Below the pieces are notes generated by a model, which searched no databases, had not been told where the DNA came from, and saw nothing but the letters and a program-made list of their open reading frames with translations. Below are positions 1 to 7,353 of a DNA stretch of 64,000 bases, piece by piece. Position numbers and translations under genes: made by a program. This stretch comes from JACMRI01 sp043778625 (GTDB lineage: Bacteria; Bacteroidota; Bacteroidia; UBA4408): the NCBI GenBank assembly GCA_043778625.1, contig JAYWFU010000093.1, positions 9,866 to 73,865 of the forward strand, read 5' to 3'. Positions within the stretch are counted from its first letter, which is position 1. Each line of letters opens with the position of its first letter.

Positions 1-693
1 TACGTATTGATTATCCTTAGTAAGGGTTTTAATACCATAGGTATTGGTGGTGTTAGCGTTTTTAATATCTAATAGCACTGCGCCTTGTTGTGTTGCAGAT
101 GCATTGGCTTTAATGGTGGCTAAGGGGTCTAGCACCGCACCTACACTTAGTGTATTGCCTGCACGTAGGTTGTAAGTGGTAGCAATATCAGTAGCGTTGG
201 TGGCAGTAAAATATTGGGTAGGTGGTGTGGGTAGGTTTGTCCATACACCAAGCCCTGATAAATATTGATTGCTATTAGTTCCTAATGCAAATGGGCTTAC
301 TGCGCCTGAGTTATCAATTTGTAATAAGCGTAAGGCCGCACCGCCGTTGTACTTACTTAGGTTAAGGTTGTTGGTTGTGGTGTTACCTGCAATTAACAAA
401 TCGCTATTACCTATAATGTTTGCGGTATTTGTTAATATACCTGTACCATTGTAGGTACTAGTATTAATTATAGCACCATTAACCGTCATTGGCTTACTTA
501 CAGTAAACAAGTTGGCACTCATGCTTGCTACCTGTGTATTAGTATTTATTTTAAACACTAAAGGATTGCTGTTGGTGCTTCCTATAAAATCTCCAGTGGC
601 AATACTATTACCATTTCTTGTCCAGTTGTTTTGCGCCTGTACGGTTAACGATGCTGTAAGTAGTGTTGCTGTAAGTAAATGTTTGCTTGCCAT
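1..693 (-). CDS. Secreted protein, N-terminal part (runs off window)
   Basis: A minus-strand frame is open from an ATG at 693 to the window edge, giving at least 231 residues. Residues 1-21 form a signal peptide (MASKHLLTATLLTASLTVQA, then QNN), so the product is exported. The rest is rich in Asn, Thr, Ser and Gly with short strand-like segments (for example NQYLSGLGVW), which resembles Bacteroidota surface or phage-tail-fibre-like repeat proteins. No catalytic motif is visible. The C-terminus, where a T9SS sorting domain or a peptidase S74-like chaperone might sit, lies outside the window. The function is unknown. I am confident that it is a gene and that it is exported, but not of its family. 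Confidence 0.75.
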   Translation of the reverse strand, partial: MASKHLLTATLLTASLTVQAQNNWTRNGNSIATGDFIGSTNSNPLVFKINTNTQVASMSANLFTVSKPMTVNGAIINTSTYNGTGILTNTANIIGNSDLLIAGNTTTNNLNLSKYNGGAALRLLQIDNSGAVSPFALGTNSNQYLSGLGVWTNLPTPPTQYFTATNATDIATTYNLRAGNTLSVGAVLDPLATIKANASATQQGAVLLDIKNANTTNTYGIKTLTKDNQYV

Positions 694-841
694 GGTGTAT
701 GTTTATTAGATTTTTAGTAGCTAGTATTTAGATTAATCTATCGAAAAATTATATTAATTGTTAGAATTAAAACGAATATAGGTTGTTGTTTTTACTTGAC
801 CAAATAAAATTAATGTAAAGTATACTATTGCAATAAATTAT

Positions 842-856
842 ATTTACAATGTAAAT
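842..856. promoter_or_regulatory. Palindrome upstream of XRE regulator
   Basis: ATTTACA-A-TGTAAAT is an interrupted perfect inverted repeat (7-bp arms) 36 bp before the ATG of the HTH gene at 892. A TTGACC (about 794) and a TATACT (about 819) lie just upstream. The position suits an autoregulatory operator, but this is inferred from position and symmetry only. Confidence 0.3.
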
Positions 857-891
857 AATTTACTACTATTGTGAATATAAATATACGCATT

Positions 892-1257
892 ATGAATACA
901 ATTGGAAACAACATACGCCACTTGCGAGAGAGTAAGGGTTTTTCGCAAGAAACTTTAGCGGTAGAATTAGGTATAACTCAACCTACCTATGCTCGACTTG
1001 AGAAAGAAGATGATAGAATATCTATCACTCGATTAATGAATATTGCGCATGTATTAAAAACATCAGTAGCAGAATTAATTAACGAAAAAGTAGCCAAAGT
1101 GGTTAATCAACAGAATAGCGAAAACCCCAATGCTTATGTGGACACTATTATCAATGCTGACAAAGGTCATATTGAAACGCTGAAAGATGAAATTATATTT
1201 TTGCGTAAGTTATTAGAAAAACAACATTCAAAAGCACCCTCCAAAGCTTTGAAGTAA
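892..1257 (+). CDS. XRE-family helix-turn-helix regulator
   Basis: This 121-residue protein has an HTH_3/XRE domain at residues 1-62 (NIRHLRESKGFSQETLAVEL, then GITQPTYARLEK), typical of Cro/CI-like DNA-binding proteins. The C-terminal third is a charged helix (ETLKDEIIFLRKLLEKQ) that could drive dimerisation. The frame also contains a GTG at 871, which would add MNINIRI. I prefer ATG 892 because the HTH fold starts directly there. It is transcribed away from the secreted gene at 693 and lies just outside the candidate left border of the integrated element. It may be a host regulator or the outermost element gene. The target is unknown. Confidence 0.8.
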   Translation: MNTIGNNIRHLRESKGFSQETLAVELGITQPTYARLEKEDDRISITRLMNIAHVLKTSVAELINEKVAKVVNQQNSENPNAYVDTIINADKGHIETLKDEIIFLRKLLEKQHSKAPSKALK

Positions 1258-1267
1258 TTGCTACCCT

Positions 1268-1305
1268 ATTGTGTAGGAGTTAAGTAGGGATTGTGTAGGA
1301 GTTAA
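1268..1305. repeat. Direct repeat, possible left arm of the element
   Basis: ATTGTGTAGGAGTTAA occurs twice (1268-1283 and 1290-1305, a 22-bp period), separated by a GTAGGG-containing spacer. The sequence TAAGTAGGG across the junction is also present in the tandem repeats directly upstream of the integrase at 19,140. Paired short direct repeats near both ends of an integrated element resemble arm-type integrase-binding sites. This is an inference. Confidence 0.35.
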
Positions 1306-1344
1306 AAAATATTAAAAAAAGTTAAAAAACAATGCTTGCGTGTG

Positions 1345-1575
1345 TTAAAACGATAGCGTCACTTTTTGACTTTCTATTTGTTCGTTGGCAAAGCGTATTA
1401 ACTTACGTAGGGAGTCTTCCTTAATCATTGATTTGCGAGACGAATGATTGTAATGCCCTTGTAGTAATTTGTTTTTAAGAAACACCCCAATATCTTTAGC
1501 CGTCCAGCCAAATTTCAGGGTTAGTTCGGGATATTTTTCTATAATTTGCGATGGGGTTAAGTAGTCAGTTTGCAT
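1345..1575 (-). CDS. Small protein beside the repressor, DNA-binding-like
   Basis: This 76-residue basic protein begins MQTDYLTPSQIIEKYPEL. The segment SQIIEKYPELTLKFGWTAKDIGVFLKN reads like a helix-turn-helix that chooses between partners or sites, similar in size and feel to excisionase/MerR-type small regulators, though I cannot assign a family. It lies 13 bp downstream of the S24 repressor on the same strand, so the two probably share a leftward transcript. It could be an excisionase, an anti-repressor or an accessory regulator of the element. Confidence 0.6.
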   Translation of the reverse strand: MQTDYLTPSQIIEKYPELTLKFGWTAKDIGVFLKNKLLQGHYNHSSRKSMIKEDSLRKLIRFANEQIESQKVTLSF

Positions 1576-1588
1576 GATGCGTAAGGTT

Positions 1589-2380
1589 TTATTTGCGTAA
1601 GTTACCTACTTCACGTTTTAGTTGTAACACAGTGGCTACCAATGCCTCGTTGCTTAGTACAGGGTCGGGTAGTTGTGCGGTAATGTAGTGGCTAAACTTC
1701 CATACTTCTTTTACGGTATTAATACTAAGCTCGTAAGGGGGGTATAATGCGTTTAATGAAGTTAGTGTAATGGTTTTGTGTTTTTTAATACGGTTGGTAA
1801 GCACTTTAAACACTACACCGTCTTCAAAGGTAACTACCACGTAGGCGGCGTGGTCTTTTATGTCGTTTAGATTTTCGACAAACTCGCCAATAACGTATGA
1901 TTTATCGGGTATGGGTAGCATGGAGTCGCCCGTAATTTGAAACGTGCGGTACTTGCGGTCTTTGTGCAAAAAGGGCAAATGCAGGGCAGGTAATTTTTTC
2001 ACATACTCCACATCGCCAAAGCCAAGTGCATAGCCCGCTAGGGCTTTAGTGCTTACTAGCTCGTTATTATCATTGTTCTTGCTATCAACGGTGGTGGCTA
2101 GTATGCGTAGCTTTGTGCCTGTAATGTAGGCATCGTAACCGTTAATTAAATCGTCTAATTGTTTGTGAGAAAAACGACTTAAATCCGTTTTCAACAATAC
2201 ATCAATAGCCACATTAAACGCTGTTGAAATAGCCACTAATAGTTCGGCGGTGGGGTTAAGTACGATAGTGTTTTCGTAATTATTAAGGGTAGAGCGTGTA
2301 GTGCCAAGGTATTGCGCCATGGTTTCTTGGGTAAACCCTTTTCGGAGGCGTAAAATTTTAATGTTTGAACCTAAATACAT
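1589..2380 (-). CDS. CI/LexA-like repressor with S24 peptidase domain
   Basis: This 263-residue protein combines an XRE helix-turn-helix (residues about 5-62: IKILRLRKGFTQETMAQYLG, then TTRSTLNNYEN) with a C-terminal LexA/CI-type S24 domain. The catalytic pair is visible: Ser in GDSMLP and Lys in VVFKVL. The cleavage-site region should lie between about residues 95 and 125 (a GYALGFGDVEY segment). Such proteins keep prophages and integrative elements silent and self-cleave on DNA damage. It is transcribed leftward, away from the replication initiator at 2672, with a 14-bp palindrome 30 bp upstream of its start. This is the usual lysogeny-switch layout and the strongest sign that the neighbouring rightward operon belongs to a temperate element. 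Confidence 0.9.
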   Translation of the reverse strand: MYLGSNIKILRLRKGFTQETMAQYLGTTRSTLNNYENTIVLNPTAELLVAISTAFNVAIDVLLKTDLSRFSHKQLDDLINGYDAYITGTKLRILATTVDSKNNDNNELVSTKALAGYALGFGDVEYVKKLPALHLPFLHKDRKYRTFQITGDSMLPIPDKSYVIGEFVENLNDIKDHAAYVVVTFEDGVVFKVLTNRIKKHKTITLTSLNALYPPYELSINTVKEVWKFSHYITAQLPDPVLSNEALVATVLQLKREVGNLRK

Positions 2381-2671
2381 GATTTTTTAATATTATAGTT
2401 TGTTAAGTTGTCGTTATAACGACTGTTATACAATCATAAAATTAGTAAAAACAAGTACCGAAATGAATATAGTTATTCACAAAAGTAAAATTTATTATTT
2501 TGAGTAAAATGGCTACATCTATGGTTATTATTGCGTTGTAGCCGTTACACACCAGCCCCCCATTACCCCCTAGCACCCACAGTATTGGTACATTACTAGG
2601 GTAGCAGCCCCGTTGTGTGTTATTAATTTTCGTTAGACTTTTGCCCTTGTTAAACATAAAAAAACAAGCAG
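2381..2671. promoter_or_regulatory. Divergent control region with operator-like palindrome
   Basis: This 291-bp region between the leftward repressor and the rightward initiator gene holds no gene. GTCGTTATAACGAC (2410-2423) is a perfect 14-bp palindrome, with a half-site-like GTTATA just beyond (2425-2430). CAAAAGTA at 2480-2487 is TACTTTTG on the minus strand, a good Bacteroidota -7 box for the repressor transcript, although no clear -33 box was found. The rightward promoter could not be fixed. The weak candidate is TTAGACTTTTG near 2633-2643. Confidence 0.45.
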
Positions 2672-3616
2672 ATGGCACGCCCCCTAAAAAACAATGCAGA
2701 TTACTTTTCGCACGATAATGATATGCGAGACGATGAACGAATTAAAGCCGTAAGGCGTAATTATTCACACACAGGTTATTCCGTTTGGAATATGTTGTTA
2801 GAGCGGTTGTGCCGAGCCGAGGATTTTAGCATCGTGTACAACGAAGAAAGTATTGATATAATGGCAGGCGATTTTAACCTTGCGCCCGAAGAGTTAAAAA
2901 GCATTATTGACTATTGCGTTAAATTAAAACTAATTGTGCAAGCGGGCGATATTATTTATAGCAAAACGATGTTAAAACGTTTTGAGGGGCTTTTTAGGAA
3001 GCGAAAACGTGATAGTGGTGAGTTATCGCTAGCGATAACCCCACAGAAAGTAGTTATCGCTAGCGATAACACACAAAGTAAAGTAAAGAATAGTAAAGTA
3101 AACAAAAGGAAAGAAAAGGAAAAAGAAGAAAAGGGGAATAGTGAAAAATTGCCCCCAGTTGTTGTAACTAATTTTTTGTTAGAAGAAGCCGTTACGGTAC
3201 AACTCCCTGAACAAATACCCATAGAAAAAAGTTGCGCAAAAAAAGTAATTAGCTCTAGCTTGCTTGCCCAATGCCAACGTGCCTTTGAGGGTTTTGCGCC
3301 CCATTACATTTGGGAACATAGAGACCAAGAACAATTAGCTGCACTCTTACAAAAAATTAAAAGTACTCACCCCGAAATAAGCACTGATACCGAGTGGATA
3401 AATGCGTTAGTAATTTTTGTAGAAAAACTGCCCACTTACTGGCGACACAAGAAATTTACCACCTCTAATTTGTGTGCCAATTACAACGAAATAATAAGTG
3501 AAATTAGGGCGAATAGCGCAAGTACAATTACTAAAAAAACGATAGCAAAAACAATAGCACCCACGCCCAACACTCACGCCCGAAGCATTATCCCAACAAC
3601 GGCAACTAAGTATTGA
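2672..3616 (+). CDS. DUF4373/Lin1244-type replication initiator
   Basis: This 314-residue protein has residues 1-105 matching the Lin1244/Lin1753-type (DUF4373) domain common in Bacteroidota and Firmicutes prophage replication proteins: MARPLKNNADYFSHDNDM, then VWNMLLERLCRAEDFSI and YCVKLKLIVQAGDIIYSK. A low-complexity Lys/Glu/Ser linker (about 118-165) follows, then a C-terminal helical region. It is the first rightward gene after the repressor, the position of a phage replication gene. Two perfect 18-bp palindromes lie inside its linker-coding part (see separate entry), as origins do in lambda O-type genes. The last residues run in low-complexity Thr/Ala sequence and overlap an open +1 frame that continues into the next ORF, so the true C-terminus may be affected by a frameshift. 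The role is inferred from domain family and position. Confidence 0.75.
   Translation: MARPLKNNADYFSHDNDMRDDERIKAVRRNYSHTGYSVWNMLLERLCRAEDFSIVYNEESIDIMAGDFNLAPEELKSIIDYCVKLKLIVQAGDIIYSKTMLKRFEGLFRKRKRDSGELSLAITPQKVVIASDNTQSKVKNSKVNKRKEKEKEEKGNSEKLPPVVVTNFLLEEAVTVQLPEQIPIEKSCAKKVISSSLLAQCQRAFEGFAPHYIWEHRDQEQLAALLQKIKSTHPEISTDTEWINALVIFVEKLPTYWRHKKFTTSNLCANYNEIISEIRANSASTITKKTIAKTIAPTPNTHARSIIPTTATKY
3022..3070. repeat. Two 18-bp palindromes, origin-iteron candidate
   Basis: GTTATCGCTAGCGATAAC occurs at 3022-3039 and again at 3053-3070. Each copy is a perfect palindrome, and the centres are 31 bp apart, close to three helical turns. Both lie within the initiator gene and are followed directly by a strongly purine-biased A-rich tract (3071-3145, repeated AAAGTAAAG). 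Iterons plus an AT-rich unwinding element inside the initiator gene is the classic arrangement of phage origins of the lambda O type. The origin role is inferred. Confidence 0.55.
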
Positions 3617-3668
3617 AGCCATTTGCGAAAGCTATGCTCACTATGTAAGCACTGGTAACACTGGCATT

Positions 3669-3977
3669 GTGCCTTTATGCACCATGTATGAAACCTTAGT
3701 ACAAGCAAAGCTACTACGGCTGAATACTACCCAAACACAAGCCTTGCACACCAAAGCTATTGCAGTACGCAAAGCCGAATTAATTAAATTGCAAGCAAGT
3801 GCTACGCCCCATGAAGCCCGCCATTACGCTGATGTACTACAAAATTTTGATTTAGCACTCACACAAGGCAACGAACAATTTAGGTTAGCCAATAGCATTA
3901 AAACCCTTGCCGTGCAAGCATTATTTGCCCAATGGCATAAAAACAACATCAACATTAACACCCTATTTAACCAATAA
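3669..3977 (+). CDS. Small helical protein; start or frame uncertain
   Basis: This 102-residue frame is rich in helix (KLLRLNTTQTQALHTKAIAV) and has no recognised domain. The listed start is a GTG at 3669, but the frame is open without a stop from 3558 and reads as plausible protein there (TPEALSQQRQLSIEAICESY), overlapping the last 60 bp of the initiator gene in the +1 frame. Either translation begins upstream at a non-standard codon, or the two frames were once one protein (or are joined by a +1 frameshift). The A7 run at 3533-3539 and the region 3558-3611 are places to look. Downstream, ATG 3983 follows its stop by 5 bp, so it sits in the early operon. Confidence 0.55.
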   Translation: MPLCTMYETLVQAKLLRLNTTQTQALHTKAIAVRKAELIKLQASATPHEARHYADVLQNFDLALTQGNEQFRLANSIKTLAVQALFAQWHKNNININTLFNQ

Positions 3978-3982
3978 ACACT

Positions 3983-4177
3983 ATGGAAGGAGGAATATTT
4001 TTAACCGTAAAAGATTTAATGTTACTTACAGGCAGTAACAATTATTTTAGTTGTGCTAAGCAACACCGAGCCTTGCGAGACTGCATGGGAGCTAACAAAC
4101 GTAAGCTTACTATAAAAGAATATTGCACGCACGAAACTATTGATTTTGAGTATGTGTGGAAGTTTTTACGCAAATAA
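3983..4177 (+). CDS. Small basic protein of element early region
   Basis: This 64-residue protein is MEGGIFLTVKDLMLLTGSNN through WKFLRK. The LTVKDLMLLTG segment looks like the first helices of a winged or MerR-like DNA-binding domain, followed by a basic stretch (KQHRALRDCMGANKRKLTIK) and an aromatic C-terminal end. I do not recognise a named family with certainty. It is 5 bp downstream of the previous ORF and precedes the first membrane protein. A regulatory or DNA-binding role is plausible by size, charge and place. Confidence 0.6.
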   Translation: MEGGIFLTVKDLMLLTGSNNYFSCAKQHRALRDCMGANKRKLTIKEYCTHETIDFEYVWKFLRK

Positions 4178-4285
4178 AAACTATACTAAATTGTACATAG
4201 TTGCACATTGCTATACTGGTATATACTTATTGGCTATGCCCTCTTGCAATACCCGCCACCTTTGTACTATACAAAACCCAACGCT

Positions 4286-4564
4286 ATGGACAAGACTTCA
4301 ATTTTACTACTCATCAACAGTTTGCTACTGGCTATTATCAGCATTTTATTTTTAGTAATTGGTTACTTTTTAAAAGACCTACACAAGGATTTTAAAACCC
4401 TCATTGAACGAGTAAACACCCTGTACACCGACCTGTATTCGCACATTCATTTATTTGATGCAATGAGCCAAAACGTACAACAAAAATTAATGGAGGTAGA
4501 AAAAAAAGTAGCCGAGTTAGCACACAAAGTGTTGCAAAATAATAATAACAACAAAGCACAGTAA
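4286..4564 (+). CDS. Small membrane protein with coiled coil
   Basis: A 92-residue protein starts at ATG 4286 (MDKTSILLLINSLLLAIISI). The upstream alternatives in the frame lack coding character. Residues 5-28 form one hydrophobic membrane span. The rest is a polar amphipathic coiled coil (LIERVNTLYTDLYSHIHLFD, then QNVQQKLMEVEKKVAELAHK). The shape resembles small phage membrane or spanin/holin-like proteins, but nothing decisive is present. It opens the block of membrane-associated genes that includes 4613, 5089 and 6692, suggesting a membrane-linked step in assembly or exit. Confidence 0.6.
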   Translation: MDKTSILLLINSLLLAIISILFLVIGYFLKDLHKDFKTLIERVNTLYTDLYSHIHLFDAMSQNVQQKLMEVEKKVAELAHKVLQNNNNNKAQ

Positions 4565-4612
4565 CCCTACTTCGACACACTCAGTAACCCCACTTCGATA
4601 AACTCAGTAACC
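4561..4612. repeat. Tandem 23-bp repeat between two genes
   Basis: Two 23-bp units (4561-4583 and 4584-4606) share the core ACTTCGA...ACTCA, followed by a third partial GTAACC ending exactly before the ATG at 4613. The first unit contains the stop codon of the previous gene. Similar CTTCGA-type short dispersed repeats are frequent in Bacteroidota chromosomes, so this may be a local insertion of such a repeat, or an initiation-region element of the operon. Confidence 0.6.
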
Positions 4613-5086
4613 ATGAATGGAATTACAAAAATAGCAGTAGGCGCAGGGGTAATAGTAACGGGCGGTTACTTATTACAAATGAGCCGAACCACCGCCAATA
4701 TTGAAACGGAAGTACTTGCTAAAGTACACAGTGTAAAACTATCGGGCATAGTAATTAGAGTAGATGCTAAGTTAAAAAACCCTACCAGTGGCACATTACG
4801 CCTCAAATATCCGTTTGTAAAACTAGGGTATAAAAATACCACCATTGGTAGTTCGCAAGTTATTAATCAAAACATTGAACTACCCCCTTACGGCGAAGCC
4901 AATATAGAGGGCATACTCATAAACATCCCCTTAACAGGTATATTTTCGGTAGCAATGGACGTAGTAAAAGCACTCACACAGCATACGCCAGTAAAGGTTA
5001 TCATCAAAATAATAACCACTATTTACACAGGTTTTAGCACCCTACCTTACGAATACGAAATAGCACAAACCTTAACCCCTCGTTAA
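4613..5086 (+). CDS. Membrane-anchored LEA/WHy-like beta-sandwich protein
   Basis: This 157-residue protein has a hydrophobic N-terminal anchor at residues 5-21 (KIAVGAGVIVTGGYLLQ). It is followed by about 125 residues with a pattern like the LEA_2/WHy domain: VDAKLKNPTSGTLRLKYPFV, then IELPPYGEANIEGILI. Such folds are beta-sandwiches of about this length. In bacteria the domain occurs in envelope-associated proteins. Here it sits 2 bp upstream of the transglutaminase-like gene and inside the structural-looking cluster, so a virion-membrane or host-envelope role is reasonable. The family call is from pattern alone. Confidence 0.6.
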   Translation: MNGITKIAVGAGVIVTGGYLLQMSRTTANIETEVLAKVHSVKLSGIVIRVDAKLKNPTSGTLRLKYPFVKLGYKNTTIGSSQVINQNIELPPYGEANIEGILINIPLTGIFSVAMDVVKALTQHTPVKVIIKIITTIYTGFSTLPYEYEIAQTLTPR

Positions 5087-5088
5087 TT

Positions 5089-6630
5089 ATGGAAGCACAA
5101 ACTGCACGACACATTAAAAATGGCGAAGCCCTTAACCACTTATTTCCAGTGGCACGTGGGCAAACACTACCCATTAAAAAAAATGCTGATGTAGCCGACA
5201 CCGTAGCATTTATACCGCAGGTAGTGTATGAAACCTTACACGACACAAAAAAAATTGCAGGGGTATTAAAGGGCGCAACATTAAATGAAACGTGCAGTAG
5301 GATATGGCACTTTGTTTATAACCACGTACGCTACTCCAAAGATAAAGACGGAGTAGAACAAATACGAAGCCCCGCCCGAGTGTGGCACGACAGAGCCTCA
5401 GGGGTAGATTGCGATTGTTATACCGTATTTATTAGCAGTATCCTCACCAACCTAGGCATACCGCACAGTTACCGCATTACAAAGTATAACCACAAAAGTT
5501 ATTACCAGCACATTTACCCTATTGTACCCACCCAAAACGGAAAGTACATCACGATAGATTGCGTGGTAAACCAGTACAACTACGAAGCACCTTATACCTA
5601 TAAAAAAGACACTACCATGGAACTACATTATTTAAACGGAACTGATACGCCCTTGTCCTTAGACGCACTAGCGGTAATGGGTACTGAAGATGATTTTGAA
5701 GGAATAGGCAAAATTAATTTTTCCCACATTAAGGATAAGGCGAAACAAACGCTTCATACCATCAATCGTATTAACCCCGCCACAGGGCTATTGCGGTTAG
5801 GTTTGTTGGCAAGTATGAAATTAAATTTATTTAAAGTAGCAGGGCATCTACGCTATGCGTACTTAACCAAAGCACAAGCGGAGGAACAAAATTTAGACCC
5901 CATAAAATTGGATAAACTAAGTACGGTACTAAAAAAGCTAGAGAGTATTTTTTATGGCGCAGGCGGAAAAACAGAAAATTTGCGAGAAGCCATACTTACA
6001 GGCAAAGGCAATAAAGACAAGGCGGTAAACGTATTAGGAATGTTGGACAACGATACACATTACGATGAATACACGCCCTTACCTATTGTGCTATCAGGCA
6101 TTTATACTGAAGAAAATAGTGCTACCGTAGGCGCATTAGGCGAACCAGTAACAGGTGCAGCAATAGCAGCGGCATCAAGTGCAATGGCAGTAATAGCAGG
6201 GCTTGTTAAGCAAATAGGTAGTTTAACTAAAGACGGCACACCTACACCAGTAGGCGATGAAGGTACGCCTACTGATAGCATAACAATAACTACTCCTAAT
6301 AGTACTAACATGCCTGTATTGTCCACTAACAATAGCTTTAGCGAAGCTCGCTTACTACCCACTACTGCTACTACTAATGAAAAACCAATGCCTAACGGAA
6401 CACCTAGTGCTGATACTTTTTTAACCAAAGCCAAAGCATGGGTAACCGAACACCCCATGCAGGCGAGCATTATAGCCATAAGCGTTACGGCATTAGGGGT
6501 GTTAGCAGTAAGCGAATTTACCAAAAAGAAACCTCGTGCTAAGCGCAAAGGACTATCGGGCGTTGCTTCCAAAAAAGGAAAGCGAGCATCGTATGCTAAA
6601 CAATTAAAAACGCCTATTGCATTGTTATAA
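5089..6630 (+). CDS. Transglutaminase-like cysteine protein with C-terminal membrane span
   Basis: This 513-residue protein has a transglutaminase/papain-like core at residues about 60-180, with the triad visible as Cys108 (SGVDCDCYT), His141 (YYQHIYPIV) and Asp157 (YITIDCVVN). A central helical region (about 210-330) and a Thr/Ser/Pro-rich linker follow. Next come a hydrophobic segment (about 375-400, AAIAAASSAMAVIAGLV) and a second span near 463-480 (MQASIIAISVTALGVLAVSE), then a very basic tail (TKKKPRAKRKGLSG). Possible roles are a peptidoglycan or protein crosslink-cleaving enzyme of a membrane-containing particle, or a maturation protease. It is the largest gene in the virion-like cluster and follows the LEA-like gene by 2 bp. 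Confidence 0.7.
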   Translation: MEAQTARHIKNGEALNHLFPVARGQTLPIKKNADVADTVAFIPQVVYETLHDTKKIAGVLKGATLNETCSRIWHFVYNHVRYSKDKDGVEQIRSPARVWHDRASGVDCDCYTVFISSILTNLGIPHSYRITKYNHKSYYQHIYPIVPTQNGKYITIDCVVNQYNYEAPYTYKKDTTMELHYLNGTDTPLSLDALAVMGTEDDFEGIGKINFSHIKDKAKQTLHTINRINPATGLLRLGLLASMKLNLFKVAGHLRYAYLTKAQAEEQNLDPIKLDKLSTVLKKLESIFYGAGGKTENLREAILTGKGNKDKAVNVLGMLDNDTHYDEYTPLPIVLSGIYTEENSATVGALGEPVTGAAIAAASSAMAVIAGLVKQIGSLTKDGTPTPVGDEGTPTDSITITTPNSTNMPVLSTNNSFSEARLLPTTATTNEKPMPNGTPSADTFLTKAKAWVTEHPMQASIIAISVTALGVLAVSEFTKKKPRAKRKGLSGVASKKGKRASYAKQLKTPIALL

Positions 6631-6691
6631 CAGCAATACAGCCATTGATTACAACACCCATTAGTTAATTATTATATCCCCCAATAACATC

Positions 6692-7309
6692 ATGAAAAAG
6701 AAAAGTAAGTACAAAAAGAAACGCAGTTTAAACGGCATTACTACTGCTAAAACCACCGCCAACAATGCTAAAGCCAGCGCACTACAAACGGGCAAAGATG
6801 TATTAATAGGCGTAATAGGCGGAGGCATTGCAGGGGCTATTATTGGCAAAACATCCCTACTGATAGGCGCAGGAGTAACTGGGTACGGGCATTATGCTAA
6901 ACACCCCATGCTTACCACATTTGGTATAGGTATGATGGCATCGGGCGGATTAACGCCCAGTACTAGCACCCACGGAATAGAGGGTGTGGACGGATTTAGC
7001 ATGGAGGAAATAAAAACACGAGTACTTAATTTTAAAGATAGCCTAGCCGCTAAATTATTTTTAGATACTCTGCAAAAGCCCACCACTACTACTCATAGCA
7101 TAGGAGCGGTTAATTATTACAGCTATCCCACTACCGAAATAGATGTAAGCGCACTCGACCAACTACACCAACAAATTACACAAAGTGGTATCGCCTATCA
7201 GCAAAGTAATCAAGCGGTATTATCCCCACTTATACCGCCCGACACCCCGCCAACAAACAATTATACCCACGGCATTGAAGAAACCGATTTTGACACCCCA
7301 TCGTATTAA
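6692..7309 (+). CDS. Glycine-rich basic membrane protein
   Basis: This 205-residue protein begins with a very basic N-terminus (MKKKSKYKKKRSLNG). Two glycine-rich hydrophobic stretches follow at about residues 37-67 (VLIGVIGGGIAGAIIG, then SLLIGAGVTGYG) and 73-87 (LTTFGIGMMASGG). The C-terminal half is polar and Thr/Pro-rich. The basic head plus glycine-zipper-like hairpin is typical of small membrane proteins of internal-membrane viruses and of holin-like proteins, but no family is recognised. The flanking genes suggest a structural role. Confidence 0.6.
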   Translation: MKKKSKYKKKRSLNGITTAKTTANNAKASALQTGKDVLIGVIGGGIAGAIIGKTSLLIGAGVTGYGHYAKHPMLTTFGIGMMASGGLTPSTSTHGIEGVDGFSMEEIKTRVLNFKDSLAAKLFLDTLQKPTTTTHSIGAVNYYSYPTTEIDVSALDQLHQQITQSGIAYQQSNQAVLSPLIPPDTPPTNNYTHGIEETDFDTPSY

Positions 7310-7353
7310 TCCCAATTCACCATTAATCATTCACCATTTAAAACAAAAAAATT

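Noticed and set aside
6102..6572. Minus-strand ORF of 156 residues inside the transglutaminase-like gene
   Set aside because: It is a shadow of a Thr/Ala-rich linker on the coding strand; no start context or homologous pattern was seen.
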